In this document: one piece after another, positions 9,951 through 23,000 of the stretch
How positions within the stretch are numbered: position 1 is the stretch's first letter
How the letters are laid out: the number at the start of each line of letters is the position of its first letter
Assembly: GCA_002150815.3 (NCBI GenBank)
Contig: NDFF03000380.1
Coordinates: 124,001 to 188,000, forward strand
Length of the DNA: 64,000 bases
Source of the DNA: Grammothele lineata
Lineage: Eukaryota > Basidiomycota > Agaricomycetes > Polyporales > Polyporaceae
Direction of reading: 5' to 3'
Notes under the pieces: generated by a model
Told to the model about the DNA's origin: nothing
The model's input: only the letters and a program-made list of their open reading frames with translations
Database searches by the model: none
Translations under genes and position numbers: made by a program

Positions 9951-10780
9951 GCCGACGACGCCGACGCCTCCTCCTCCGTCTCCTCCGACGTGCTGACTGA
10001 GCGGCTGAGCAGACAGATGGCTCGACGGCTCGAGGTCGAGCCTCGCGGTGCGCTGCGTGCGCCGTGCAGCGTGTTGATCCTAGGTCAGTGAGCTGGCGGG
10101 CCTGCAAGAACTCTGGAAGTTCTCTTGCAGCTTCGAACGTCTGGCCAGTACCCCGATGCTTCGAAGTAGCTCCCAGCTTCTCGATCGCTCGAGCTTCCTT
10201 CGGCGTACCGTACGAGGTGGCGCCTGAACCCGAACACTCGACGATGGTCCTAGAGGTCATGGACAACAAGCCAGGACGGCTCAGAGCTGCATTGGAGCGT
10301 CGTGCGCGCGCGACGCCGAGCGGTACCGTACCGTACTACATACAACTGAACATGTACGTATGTACGCATATATATGTATCCAGGACGTATGTACGAGCAT
10401 GAGTACGGGTACGAACACGCAACGACGAGCGCAGCCGCGCTAATCGCTCACAACGCAAGGCCAAGGAGGGAGGGAGCGTGGATGGTACCAAAACGGGCGC
10501 CGCTCGCGCGCGCGCGCGCATAAAAAGTGGCAAGTAAGTAAGCAGAAAGAAAGAAAGAAAACGAGCAAACGAACAGAACCGATAATGATGATGCTCGGCA
10601 CGTCGGAGGGTCGGAGGGGATGGATGATGGGACGCGCCGCGCGAGGCGGGGTTGCGCCGGTGATGGACGGAAGGGCGCAGCCACGAGGCGTGCTCGATAC
10701 GTAGCAGTGGATGACAGGATGGGGAATGGATGGGGAACCGGGTCCGGGGGCGTCGTCGTGAGGGGAGAAGGCGGCGTGCA

Positions 10781-10829
10781 GGAAACAGGAAACGGGAAAC
10801 GGGAAACAGGAAGCGGGAAGCGGGAAACG
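10781..10829 (+). repeat. GGAAACR heptamer tandem repeat
   Basis: About seven tandem copies of GGAAACA, GGAAACG or GGAAGCG in a row. Non-coding on either strand as far as I can see. Confidence 0.7.
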
Positions 10830-11189
10830 CGGCTGATGTGATGGTCGCCGTGGCCGGGACGGCCGCAGCGCTGGGTATGAGGAAGTGAGGCCACGAGTGA
10901 GAGGGCGGAAAGAAGAGGCGGAAGACGTGGATGGGAGGGGGTATGGGTATGGATTGCTGTTGTGAGGAGAGGAAAGGACGGTTCACGAATGAGACGAGCC
11001 CGGGCTCGGATTGGAGGTGCGGGGCGGGGCGGATATCGAGCGAAGCATGGCGGACGTCGCACGTGTGCGCGGAGCGCGGGCGGACGGACGAGTGCGAACG
11101 GTGCAAAAACATCAGTTGTGCGTGTGCAGAAAACAGGTACGAGGCCGTGCGTCGTGCAGCGAAGCAAATAATAATGAGAGTACGGACGT

Positions 11190-11223
11190 TGATGATGATA
11201 AAGATGATGATGATGATGATGAT
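11190..11223 (+). repeat. GAT trinucleotide microsatellite
   Basis: An interrupted run of GAT units (GATGATGATAAAGATGATGATG and so on). Confidence 0.7.
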
Positions 11224-11538
11224 ATGTGTGTGCGGGGAGAAGTGAAGTGAAAGGAGAAGTGAGAAGTGAAATAAGTCGTCAATAGGGTGGATGGGCTTGT
11301 GGTACAGGTTGCAATGTGCATTAATAAGATTCTCGTGCTCTTCTCGTCACTGCTGCTAGGTAGGTAGGTAGGTAGCGGAGTCCGTCTCGGCTCGCGGGCT
11401 ATACACAGCGCCCCCACACGTCCGCCTCCTCCACGCCCCGCCGGCGCGCGACAACCGATGGAATCACACCGTCGCGCGCCGCGAGAAGCTAGGAGAGAGG
11501 CCAGGCGAAGGGAAGGGGGAGCGCACCTCGGGCCGGGG

Positions 11539-12650
11539 CTAGAAGCCTCCCAGACAGCCAGAGTCCTCCACGCCAAAGCCGTGCAGGCTCTTATACCGCG
11601 CCAGACGCTCCGCCCGCTCGCGCTCCTTCCGTTCTCGACTCCTATCGCGGTGCTCCCGGCCATGCTCGTCGCGATGCCTGCTCCTGCGCTCGCGCTCCGG
11701 ACTTGCCGGAACGCCAGCGAGCGGCGACGTCGGTATATGCGCGGCGGCGGGGCTGGACGCGGTATATGCGTAGGGAAGCATTCCGCTCGCGGGTGGGCTC
11801 GGGATGGGTATGGGCCCGGTGCGGGGTTTGCGTTTCGAGTGCGAAGGAGAACGGGAGCGAACGGGGGAGGTGGTCCGCGGATTTGAGTAGCCCGGGGCGT
11901 AGCACTGGGAATTTGAGGGCGAGTGCGTGGGCGTCGCGGAGGAGGGGTAGGGCGACCGCATTTTGGGCGTGGGCGGATGGGGGAGGAAGGAGAGGGCGGA
12001 GGTGGAAGGGGCGAGCGTGAGGTTCATGAGGGACTGCTCGAGGGACATCTTGCCGTACGCGGAGGCTGCGGAGCGGACAACCACAAGAGACGCGAGGTAA
12101 GCACGGCAGATAAGGCCAAAGTGTGGCCAGGGCTATACTCACTGGGCGCGTAGGGCTCCGGGGGCGGACTCGCCATGCCGTCGCTCTCTTCTGAAGACTC
12201 GGAAGAGAGGTCGGGTACTAGAGGCGGCGGAAGGGAAGGGTAGTCCACACGGGGGCTCTGCCTCGGAGTAGGGTCGTCGTCCTGGCGGTAGTCATGGTGG
12301 TCCGCGGCGCGAGGATGATGGTGCTTGCCACGGACGGGGCTGAGACTTGACCGCTTACTGCGGCGGGAAGAAGAGGCGGCTTGGTCCTCGACGTATGTAC
12401 GGCCGGGGCAGCCGCGTTCAGGGAGAGCACAGCGGTTGGGGAGGACGACAATGGGGGACCTGTCGTATTGGACGGCACTGCCGAGGGTGTGGGCGAGGGC
12501 GGGTTGTGGTGGGAAGCGGACGAGGGGAGATAGGATGGAAGGGTCGATGGCGAGGAGGGTGGAGGGTTCGTCTTGGGGGGAGATGGGCGGGGGCGGGCCC
12601 GAGTTGCGCTTGAGGCAGGGACGGGGGCAAGGGCTGTAGGAGGGCGGCAT
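11539..12650 (-). CDS. Two-exon hypothetical protein, basic/Ser-Pro-rich
   Basis: Exon 1 is 12650..12143. The intron is 12142..12066 (GTGAGTAT donor, CCGCAG acceptor). Exon 2 is 12065..11539, ending in TAG. The phase fits and gives 344 residues. The N-terminus carries a compact less-biased block (about residues 25-80) containing FPPQPALAHT, a YDRSPIVVLPNRCALPERGC motif and GRTYVE. The middle is Ser/Arg/His/Asp-rich. Exon 2 starts with an amphipathic segment, SLEQSLMNLTLAPSTSALSF. A strongly charged Arg/Glu/His region near the end resembles an RS/RE-type stretch (RDEHGREHRDRSRERKERE) and is followed by ARYKSLHGFGV. No membrane segment or catalytic motif. The order-disorder pattern and clean intron support a real gene; I do not recognise the family. 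A nuclear or RNA-related role would be a guess. Confidence 0.65.
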
Positions 12651-15600
12651 CGTCGCGGGTGTCGTCGCCGACGGTGAGGAAGAGGGAAGAGGAGGAAGAA
12701 GGGGCCGACGAGGACGAGAGATGCGACGGCGGAGGCGGGCTGTTAGCAGCGGAGAGCCATGGCGAGCGAGCGTATCTATATGACCAGGAGGCAAGAGAAG
12801 CGAGCGAGCGAGAGACACGAGAAAAGAGAACTGCCCCGGCGCTTCCTTTGTCTCTCTCTCCCTCATTCCAAATATGGCGATATCTCTTTCCGGCTCGCCA
12901 CGGGCTAGCGCCCGCTTTGGCCGGCTCGCTGTTTCCTTATGCAAACGTCCGATGGGTGGCCGGCTTCTGGTGCCCCCGCTGCAGCGTCCGAGTCGCACCC
13001 AAACCTTGTCGAGCTCCTGCCAGACCTTGCTTCTCTTCTTTCCACCCACAGGCCTCTCCTGGCTCCTGCGGCCGATATCGCCAGATCCCTCGCTCACCAC
13101 CTGATCTCCTCCTCCGGCCCCTCCTCCGGCCTCCCACCGCCCTCTCTTCGCCAATCACGTCCCCCTCCTTCCCTCCTCTCTCTTCCCGCTCTCCCCACTC
13201 CGTCATTCCTCGCGACTCCCTGCCAGTTGGCTTGTGCCGCTACGGCCCGCTTTCCCTCCCGTCACCTTCTTCTCCCCCGCTTTCGTTTGTGTTTACCGTC
13301 CTTTTTTTGTCTCCCCTCTTTCAACAATACCATTCATTGCAATGCGCCGGAGTAAGCCCACAGCCCACCCGTGCCTTTGCGCGCACGCGTGCCGCTCCTC
13401 TCTGCGCCGATACTATTCTTCACCGTCAATTCCGTATGTCCCGGGCCCGCCTCGAGGCCCGCCATCTCACGCCATCCACCATCGATCCCTCTCCCCGCCA
13501 CCACGCCCTCTGCAATCTTCCATCGCCCCTCCTCTCCCCCGCCCTCGCCCTAGCCGAGCTCCTTCCTCCTGCGGGCCTTGTCTATCCTTCTTCATTTTAC
13601 ACCGTCCACCAGACCTTTCGATCGCGTCCTGCGAACACCCGCTTTCGCACCTGTTCCCGTGAGCGGTCCCATGAACGGCAGCGCGACTGCCCCTCTGCGC
13701 GCGCCTCACAAAGACCTCTCTAAAGCTTACCGCATTATCCCGGCTCTTTGCGTCAAGAGCCCGCTTCTCCCGCCCTCACGACGCGCGCGCGACCGAGCGC
13801 AGCCTGCTTGCTCCATTGACCGCCGCGTGCGAACGCCCACTTCCCTCATCTCTTCTTCCCGCCCGCAGACTTACGACACGAAATCGCGCCCGCCGCTTTC
13901 TCCCTCCCGCGTCCGCATCAGGCACCTGCGCCCCCTGCGTACAATCCCGGCCTTACCACCACGCCCCCTGCCTTCCCCCCTCTCGGCTTCTTTCCAATGC
14001 TCATCGCGCTTTCAGAGCGGGCGGAGGGAACACCATACAGTCAAGCTCCTACCGATGCCGTACGCTTCTCGCGCTCCCAAGGGGCACCCCGCGGACGCCC
14101 GCTTCCCACCGCTATCTCAGCCCGCCCTGTACGCTCGCGTGGCGCCGCGCGCGCACACGCCCATGGGCACAGGCGATACGGCCTCTCCCCGCCCACGCTG
14201 CCATTAGCGTTCAAGCTCCTGCTGCGCGTAGGAATCCTGCTCTTTCTCTCGCGCGCGACACGGCGCGCCGCGGTGTCAGTCGTCCAACTAGCTCGCGCTA
14301 CCTACCTACCTTACGCTAACTGGACCCTATCAATGCGCAGATCCCCATGCTCACCCCGCATCCCCATGTTTCCCCCGCGCGCGCCCGGAGCTCGACAAAG
14401 TTGATCTTTACTCGAACTCGAACTCAAACTCGCGCCCCTGCAAGAAACGAACTACCACTGCGCGAGAGCTAAAGCTGGAACATACCAGCCCCTCCCCGAG
14501 TCGCCTCGTTCGTTCGCCTGCGCGCGATCGCATCGCACAATCGCGCATCGATAATCTCGCGCGTCCGCGTACGTACCCAAGATCCAAGATCCACGACGTC
14601 GGGTGGACCCTCGCCTGACCTGACCTCGAGCAACGAGGACGTCGGTACTGGTCATCGAGTAATCGAGTAATCGGTCCCTGCGCAGACGTCATACCCCCCG
14701 AACGAGGATCGAGTACCGCGCGTCGAGTATCAGGCGTCGAGCTTCGCGCATCCCCGGCTCGCCGTCTCTGGTTCGCTCGCTCGTTCGACGTTTCTCGTAC
14801 TCGCACTCACTCGCGGGGTCAAAATTGGAACGAAAATTGCACTCCGAAGGACCGAGCGAAGCCGCTACATACAAACGAACGACAAACGACTTGAGCCGAC
14901 CCGAGATGTCCCGCGCGAGGGCTAAATCTGCCTATCTGCCTTTTCCCCCGCCTCTGCCTTCGCCGATATGCGTGCCTGCCCCAGCCCCAACCTTCGCCTC
15001 CCCGTCGTCCTTCCAGGGGCTGCTTGGTCATCCCGAGTCCAAGCCCCAGACCACGAACGCGACAGGACGCGGCGAAGGCTCTGCCCTACTCTGAGACTCA
15101 GACTGCGCCCGATCCAGCCAGAATCTCGCACGTTATGCTATAGACGGGATCGACGCTCCCGTCAGCACCGCCAGCTTCCAGGACGTTCGACGTCCGACAG
15201 TGCCTCTTCATCTTCAATAATGGACACCGCATCTCGACGCTCGACACCGACGCGCGACGTGAGCGAGGCCGGCTTGCCAGTAGTGCACAGCGCGAGCCGC
15301 CTCGTGCCCGCCGCACGCCGTATGTCCAATGCGTGCCCGTGCCGGGGCGGTGCCGGAGCGCATTTTGCTGGGACTCAGACTGGGACTCCTTAGCTCAGAG
15401 TCCCGCCGATCTTCCTTCTCTCTTCCGATCCCGACCCCCGACCCGACCCCGACCTCTTTAGGCTTCGAGTTTCGCCGACGACACAGTGACAGAGCGCGCG
15501 CGCGCGCGTCGGCGCCTGCTCTTCCCCGCCCGGGCCGGGCGCTATGAGCGCCGAACTATACTTCGTACGTAGTGCCCATGGCCAGGTACAGAAACAGAAA

Positions 15601-18600
15601 CAGGCGCAAACGGAGAGACTGGATCGCCTACCGCACCCGCGCCCGTTCTCCCGTTCCAGTTCCAGTTCTAGGAGCCCGCGTCGCACGGATCTAGCGTACA
15701 CACGCCGGTGCGCGGGCATGCGCGTGTCCGGCGCTGGATGTTGGATGTTTGCGGCTCGATCTGTGCAGCTGACCGTGACCGTATGCGCAATAGATAATTT
15801 CGATGCGTGGAAAGCCCGCCTTCTCCCGCTGTGTTGGGGTTCTGCCTGCGCACAAGCTGCACTTACCCCTAACAGCGGAGGTCGAGTCTGGTCTGGTCTC
15901 AATCTCATCTAGCACGGCCGGTTGTCAAAAGTGTCTATTCTCTGAAGTCGCCGAGGTCAAGTTAGGAACTCAACGCAACACGCAAAGTCTACTAGTGGTT
16001 CGACGGCCTCTGAGTCTCCGAGGCGCTCGGGAGGTGGACCGGCCGGGCAGGCGGCTCCGGCTTCGGGGCCGGTCCTACAAGCTTCAGCTCCAGTCCTTCG
16101 TCGCGATCGGTCGGCGCCCGTCCCGCCTCTTCCCTCTTCCGCTCATCCTCAGCTGTCGACGCCGCGGCGCGACGCTCGCGTTCGGACTTCATTTGACAAG
16201 CTTCAGGCTTCAGCTTTCAACTCCCGTGCGCCAAGCCCACATCTCGCCCGCCCACGCGGACGTCCATCCGAGAACAGAAACCCCGATACCGATGACGCGT
16301 GCGTGCGCGCACAAGGGATGCGCCGGACGCCCACGCTCGCCTGCTCGCCGCCGGGAGGGGTCCCACGAAGTCGAAGCGTGAAGTAGAAGTGCGAAGTGCG
16401 AAGAGTGGAGCAGTCAAGCACAGTAGTAAGGACCACCCGGGCCCGCCTCCCGAACCTCGACGTCCCGCGCGCGCGTGGCGGCCGCGCCGACGAACTCGAA
16501 GGCTCGAAGCACCTGCGCCCTACTCCACCTCCGCGACGTCCCCCGCAGCTCCGCTCTCTCATGCAGTAAGTGAAGTTCTACTACCGCACCTACTTAGGTT
16601 CAACGCTCAGCGCGCACAGTACTCGCTCGTGTGCCCGGCCCGCGAGGAGTCGTGACCTCCGGTCATAACGACGTCATAGCAATCGGACACACTCGCGCCT
16701 TCTATTCTATCCTACTCCACCCACTAGTCCCGTCCTGCTACAGAACCCCGGAAGCACGCCGGGCCCGAGACGCGTGTGGCTGCGCCCCGTGTCTCATCTG
16801 AGTCAAGCTCAAGGCTCGCGTTTCGTGCCCGCGAGTTTCGGGTCTCGGGGAGGTGGCGCGCGCCGCGTGTGCGCATGCTGCTTGCGGTACGGGGCTTGTG
16901 GTTTGCGATTTGTCGGCGCACGGAGGCTCAGAATGCGGTTTGGGGATAGAGCGGGCTGTGCTGTTTGCTGCCTCCCGGCGTCCATCCACTGGCTGAGGGC
17001 GGTGTGCTGCGCTTGATCGTGCTGTTTCTCTCACATTCCGCATTAGATCCTACGCCGTGTTGAACAAAATGAGATAGCCACCAGGACGTGGAACACTGGA
17101 ACGCAAGAGCCCGCGCCGGAGCACGCCAAGCTAGCCTGCGGACACCGATGGCGACGGCGACTCGGAGGGCGGGCCTACATGCATCAAGACCTATCTCCGT
17201 CGATTGAGACGGGGCGTATCCATAATCCACCGGGCACTACGGCACGCAGTCCCTCCACCCTCGACGCTCGGTCCTCCGTATCCCAAGACGTCGCATACAT
17301 TGATTCCAGCCAGCACGTCGCCCCCCTCACGCCCTCACGCTGTCCCTACCTCCGAGCCCCACCACCCTCCTACGCCGCGCGTGCGCATGTCAATCAAACC
17401 AGAGATTGAATAGACACCCGGAGGACCTGCCCGCACTCCGCGTCCCGTGTCGCGTCCGCACTCCCAGGATCACGGGAAACCTTCGCTCGCGTGGGGAACG
17501 TGCTGCAATAAAGTGGTCTGGGAAGGGTCACCTGCGAGGACGCCCGCGCCGTATGTGCCGGTCTCAGGCTCTCTCGGTGACGGTCGGAGTGCGGATGTCT
17601 GAGAGCTGACAACATTCAACGTTCAACATTCGTTGTGGTCGCCGTGGCCATACTCGGAGCGATGGAGCCGTACCTGTTCGCCGGTCAAGATGATCATGAT
17701 GCTCGCAGGGTGGGATAGAAGTGCTGGTGAGTGACCGCCGCCGTAATACCGTTACTGCCGCCGGTGCGGGATTGTATTGCGCCTGTTCCGTCGGTCGTTA
17801 TTATGCATACCGGCGGCTTACTGCTCGTCTCACTTGTTTCGGCACGGCTGGCAATTGTCTGTGGCTTACCTGCTAGATACCGCAACGTCGCTCGCTCCCA
17901 AGTCATCGTCGTTGCGAGTGGTTTACCCGGCTCAAGTGGAGTCGCGTCCGTATTGTCCGCGCAGCCACAGACGTCAACGGCGACTCGGACGCGCGAAAAT
18001 ACATTGTACAAGCACTCAACACCGTTCGATCGCGAGTTCGCCATGCCGACGCCCCTGCACCTGACCCCGTTCGACCGCTCCCGCCGCTGCGCAGCCCGAG
18101 AGTACCAGCCACTAGCGCGGTCCAACTTTGTGCGACGGGGCTTACACGCGGGACTACGGGAGCTCGGTGCGGACGCCGTTCTGCCAGTTCAGCCCGCGTG
18201 CCCCGGCGCCGCCACAAGCCGCCAGATCGGGCAGCTCCGACGGTGTCTTGGCGTTTCCTACAGAGAGTCGCGTCGCGCGCGCGTGGCATAATGCATTGAA
18301 ACGCACTAAATAGGAGCTTCGAGCTGAGAAGTTCGGACGGGCGGACGCGTCGACGGCGTCGATCTCGAGCTTGATCAGTCGCGCGCGCCTGCGCTCCACC
18401 TTCTTGAACGAGCTACCTACTTAGGGATTCCACGCTGTCGAAGCTCGGCCGGCGGCGAGCACGACTCTATTACGGGTCGCGCGTTTGGAGGCCGGACGGC
18501 CGTTCCTGGAGCGATGATCAAGCGCCGGGGATGCGTTTGCATGGTCAATGCGTACGCAGCGTATACGCAGTGTAATGTGCCTGGTAATGTGCCTATATGC

Positions 18601-19257
18601 CTATGGTGTGCGTGCTGTGTACAGTAGCATATAGACAGCTGCTACGCTGTGCACGTCTGACCAGTATGCACATGATCGACGAGCGTACGTACTCACGACC
18701 ATGGACGTCCTTCCTCTCCGGCTCCCGCTCTCGCTGGTCCGAACGAAGCTCTCCCTAGCGTGCGTACTACGCTTCATACAGCCGGCTCTATCGTATGCGC
18801 CTGACGAATGTCGGACAAGGTATATGCGTATACAATCCGGTGTTGACGGACTGGGCCGTCGCCGGACATTGAACCGGGATGCATTGCAGGTCAGATGTCT
18901 TTCCAGCCTCAGGTCTCCGCGGGCTCTAGACGTTAGACGCATACGCCGATGTATGTGCCCGCGACTTACGACAGTCGATACACGGCATGCCCACCCCCGG
19001 AGTGAGTGGCAGTTGCTACACTCCGCACTGACACGCTCGACGTGTCTCCGTTTGAGTTCCTACTACGTTACTCCTGCGCGTTCACCTGTACTCCTGACCT
19101 CCCAGCCTCGGATACCACCCGCACTCGTACCACGCTGCTGCAACGGAGCGTATATTTACATCGCGCATTCCCTCGCGTCTCTCGCACTCCTCGACCGCGT
19201 GAGCAGAGAGGGATCGGCGGGTCGGACCGGCATCAGTGGCACATCACGAATGGAAAG

Positions 19258-20000
19258 TGTCGGAGATTTCCAGACGGCATTGCAATCCGGCTCGGTTGAG
19301 GCCGCTTTGAAGCCGGATTGGGAGCCATCACGGTCCCAGGGCCGGGTCGTAATCTAATCTCAAGAGCTGGCGCCTGATTGCCATTGTCGAAGGCCATTGC
19401 AAAGCCATCGCAATGGGGCCTGCCGGGCGCTTCGTGTCACCACGGAACAAAGGCCCATGGGGGGGCTCGTCGACATCGCACTCTGTTTAAACTATGACAG
19501 GGGGTATATTGTACGATGTGCCGAACAGTAGAGAGTCGAAATAACGTGCAACCTCGTTTCTTCTACGTTCGTAGTCAGTTATAAGAGCGTGGAATATAGA
19601 AAAGACGAAGGTCTTGTAGACTAATGGTTTTCTTGCATGATGTTAGTTGGAGTGCGCTGGTTCGATTCCCCGTCTATACCAAGTCTATGCCAAACGTACA
19701 GGGTGATAATCAAAACCCCCCATGGCGATATCACGCGGCTAACGTAAGTAAAGTGGGGTAAGTAACAAGCACAACACTAGCGAAAGCGCCCTGGCTTCGG
19801 CTATCCTTTTGGTTGATGGAATCACAACCTGACCGATGCGACTTGCAATGGTTCGGCTCTGGATTACAATCCCGTAGCCGGCTCGCAACCCGATTGCGAT
19901 GATTTTCTCCTTGGTTACGATGCATTGCCAATCCGGGACCGGGTTGAGGCGATCTCAACCGATTTCGATCAATTGAGATCGCGGTCCGTTTTCTCCGACA
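19258..20000. mobile_element. Candidate non-autonomous DNA element with TGTCGG ends
   Basis: Starts TGTCGGAGA and ends TCTCCGACA, a short inverted repeat. The dinucleotide AG lies directly outside both ends (19256-19257 and 20001-20002). Both subterminal zones (about 19279-19415 and 19840-19940) are crowded with variants of GGATTGCAATCC and CCATTGCAATGG in both orientations. This is the kind of subterminal repeat cluster seen in several DNA transposon superfamilies. No transposase frame. The ends match those of the element at 48496-49802. Termini and class are tentative. Confidence 0.45.
19611..19680 (+). other. tRNA-like sequence with Pol III box A and box B
   Basis: TAGACTAATGG (19617-19627) fits a box A, and GGTTCGATTCC (19659-19669) is a good box B with the TTCGATT T-loop word, at roughly tRNA spacing. 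I could not fold a cloverleaf: the T-stem and acceptor stem do not pair well. It is more likely a tRNA pseudogene or a tRNA-derived promoter (SINE-like) than a working tRNA. It lies inside the candidate element. Confidence 0.3.
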
Positions 20001-23000
20001 AGCGCCGGATGACGTCGAAGGCACCTTCGTCTGGCCTGATCGCCAGCTGCGCCTCTTGACAACGCCGAACGTCCACCTCCATCCATCCAGTCAGGCGAAA
20101 CGCGCATGTCGTCTTCCATCTGCGTCCTCTGCGTCCTCTGCGGTCGCCCCTCGCCCGCTCGTCCATGCATGCCAAGCCCTTCGTAGATGTCGAGCAAAGC
20201 TCTGAGTTTGATCGGCTTCGTCTACGAGCCTCGACGCGCACGTTAAATGAGCTCGTCTCCGTGCAGAACGGCCTCTACCGGCTCACCGACCCGGCCCCTC
20301 TCCTCCGAGTCCGCGCTTGGCGTGTCTCCAGGCTGTCAGCGACTCGAGAAGCCCGGCCGAGTGCGCCGCTCCTACCGCGCACTAGTGCCACGCGCGTCAT
20401 GTACTTACTGTAGGTCCCACCGCGCCCTCGGACCGCACCCCCAGTGAATCTGACATGTCGCCCGCTTCTTCCCATCTCATCTGCCCCTTCCCTCCCCTTC
20501 CCCACAGCTTCGCGGCGCACACGAATTCGAACGTTCCGCGGACGGCGACAGGGCCCGGGGCTGCGTCCGAGCTGTAATGAAAGTGCGGGGTAAAGAAGCG
20601 GCGTCGAGGACAGATGGCGCGCGAGATCGAGGTTCGCCGGAGCTAGTGAGCCTGCACGTCCGTAGCTCCCGCAGTCCCGCAATCCCCTGTAGCCCGAGCC
20701 CGACGTTGAGCGACTGGGCAGGCCCGGGCCTCCCGCTGTCTGTCCGCTGTGAGGCACACAGCCCGGGCTCTCCGCTCTTCATGCATGTTTCATACATTCT
20801 TGCCCGGCCTCTCGAATCCGCATGAGTCCACACGTGAGGCTCATGTCCGCCCTCCGCGAAGGGCCGCTCGCGGCTCGAACCACCTCGGACAAGCCCGTCC
20901 TACGATCGAACGGTTCCTCATCGACATCCCTCCGCGGCCTGCAGTACTACACCCCGCGCGCGCCCGCAAGCAAAACAGCGTTACAGACGCAGGCGCGCGC
21001 GGGACGGTCTCCGGTCGATCAGCTGCTCGCGCGGCGACGCAAGTCGAACCAAAGAAGTATGCACTCTGGCGTCCAGCAGAATCAATGTCGCGCTCGCGTG
21101 GCGCCAGCGTGGGTGTGGGTGCCGTGAGCGCGACGCACGCGTCCGGCCCGAACCTTCCCAGAACGGTGGGAGTGCGCTGCGCGCCCGCCCCTCCGTCCGC
21201 TTTTGGGACTGGGCGTCGGACCGCTCGGCCCTGTGCGGGTTCGCGATAGTGCCCGGGGTGCCCTGGTGACGCATTAAAGTTATTGAACGCTGTCGTCGCC
21301 GAATCCCGGCGCCATTACTCGCCGTGCGCGTCTTGTACGTCGCCGTACTCGCATGTGGGCACCGCGGCTTCTTGAAGTTGCATGGCTCTTCGAGCAGCGC
21401 CGGCGTACGAGGCTGACGGCAGAGTCTGGGCCGCGCGAGCTCTAGGCCACGTACGCGATACCCATTAATGACAGCTCTCGAACTCGGTTGGCGGGCGCGA
21501 GGTTGGTCGGCACCGCGGGGTTCGCGGGGTGTCTAGGTAGGAAGCAAGCGTATTCATGATGCACGGAACTGCGTGTGGTGTGAGTCTGGTCTGGGCCTCT
21601 TACGTGCGCGGGACGCTGCATGCATCCAACCGCGGTCTCTGTGCTGCTGTGTGTTCCATACACTATCGCTCTCGTTCCGACTGAGGCGGCTTTCTTTCCT
21701 CTCTAACCTCCCGTCTACAGATAGAGGGGAGACATGTGATCGTGTCCTGTCTTCGGCGCCGCAGCGATCGCGTTCGCTGTCTGTATGCGGCGTACGAGGA
21801 TCGCGGCGCGATTACGTCGCCCGCCGCCCCAGTGAGTGCTCTTGCCACTGGTTGTGTGCCTATCACTTTGTGGCGCGCTTCTCCGCCACGCGAGCACTCA
21901 TCCAGTTTCAGCAACGAATGCGCGCCGCTATTCGCGTCCGGATTAGCGCTTCTGAGTATCGTAGCCGTGAACTTACGATGTCATACATTCATATCGACTT
22001 AGCCCTCTATATGCCGCGAGGAGAGAATCAAGGAACTTGCTGCTACAACGGATTCGGCATACGAGGAGCCGTTTGACTACAAGCTTGGAGAAGCACGCGC
22101 GCACCTGACTGATCACTGTCTCCTGACTTCCATCGCCGTATCCCTATCCCTGATTCAAGTGCTCCCTCTGGTCTCTTCTTTGTCTCTTTTGTGCTGCGAG
22201 TGCGCGTGGTGGCCTGTGGTGACGCTCGGCGTCCTCGCGCGCTTGTCATCTAACTATAGCCTTTACGTCCGCTGTCTCCTCACAAAAGCACGTCCTCGGC
22301 AGCGCCGCGGCATGAAGTTTTCCGGTAGCTGAGTGCGCCCGTCCAGGTGAGTGAACGAGTGGGTAGGTACTTCTCTTCTCTGCTTCGCGCTCTCCGTTTA
22401 CCAGGTACGCCCGACCCTGCACGTACAGGCCGCAATCTCTGGCAAGTGCAAGACGCCCGCGAACTTCGAAGAGCGCGAGCGCCCGAGGAGAGAAGGAAAG
22501 GAAAGGGAGCCCGCGCCTCCATTCTTATCGCCGCATCCAGTTCGGACTATTACCGATCGCGGAAGCTCGGCCACACACCACCATGCGCCATCATTGCCAT
22601 CTCCTCCGTCGGTGCTACCAACACGCCTCGTGTTGACGCTCCGTGCGGGCTATCTGCGGAGGGCTGATATCGCCTGCGCGTGGTGAGCGTGCGTGCATGA
22701 GCCCATTCGCCCGCCGCGCGAGCGGCGACACACGTTTGAGAGGGACTGTTGTTGTTCTAGCTGGCTGTCATGCAACTAGCATCCGTACGTCCCGTCAGAT
22801 ATCTGTGTTACTACGTTGCGCGATGCTGATGGCCACATACTGACAACAAAACGCGAGCGCGAGATGAACCTGGATGACGTCGTGCGTCTCGCCAGACGCC
22901 GCCTCATTGCGCGGCCCCTTCAAGCATCTTCTGGATTCCGTATTCTGGAAACTGGAAAGCGTCGACTCAGGACGCCGAGGCGGCTGAGGATTCCCCAAAT

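Larger units (their letters stand above)
9118..11538. other. Gene-free stretch with simple repeats
   Basis: No coding region is supported. It holds the second copy of the 31-bp inverted repeat (9920-9950), a CG dinucleotide tract near 10506-10518, GAAA repeats near 10543-10560, the GGAAAC-type heptamers at 10781-10829, a GAT run at 11190-11223 and a GTAG tetramer run near 11357-11376. The long frames here are Arg/Pro/Ser-rich shadows. Confidence 0.5.

Noticed and set aside
12659..13723. 354-codon plus-strand frame
   Set aside because: Overlaps the upstream region of the minus-strand gene at 12650; Pro/Arg/Ser-rich shadow.
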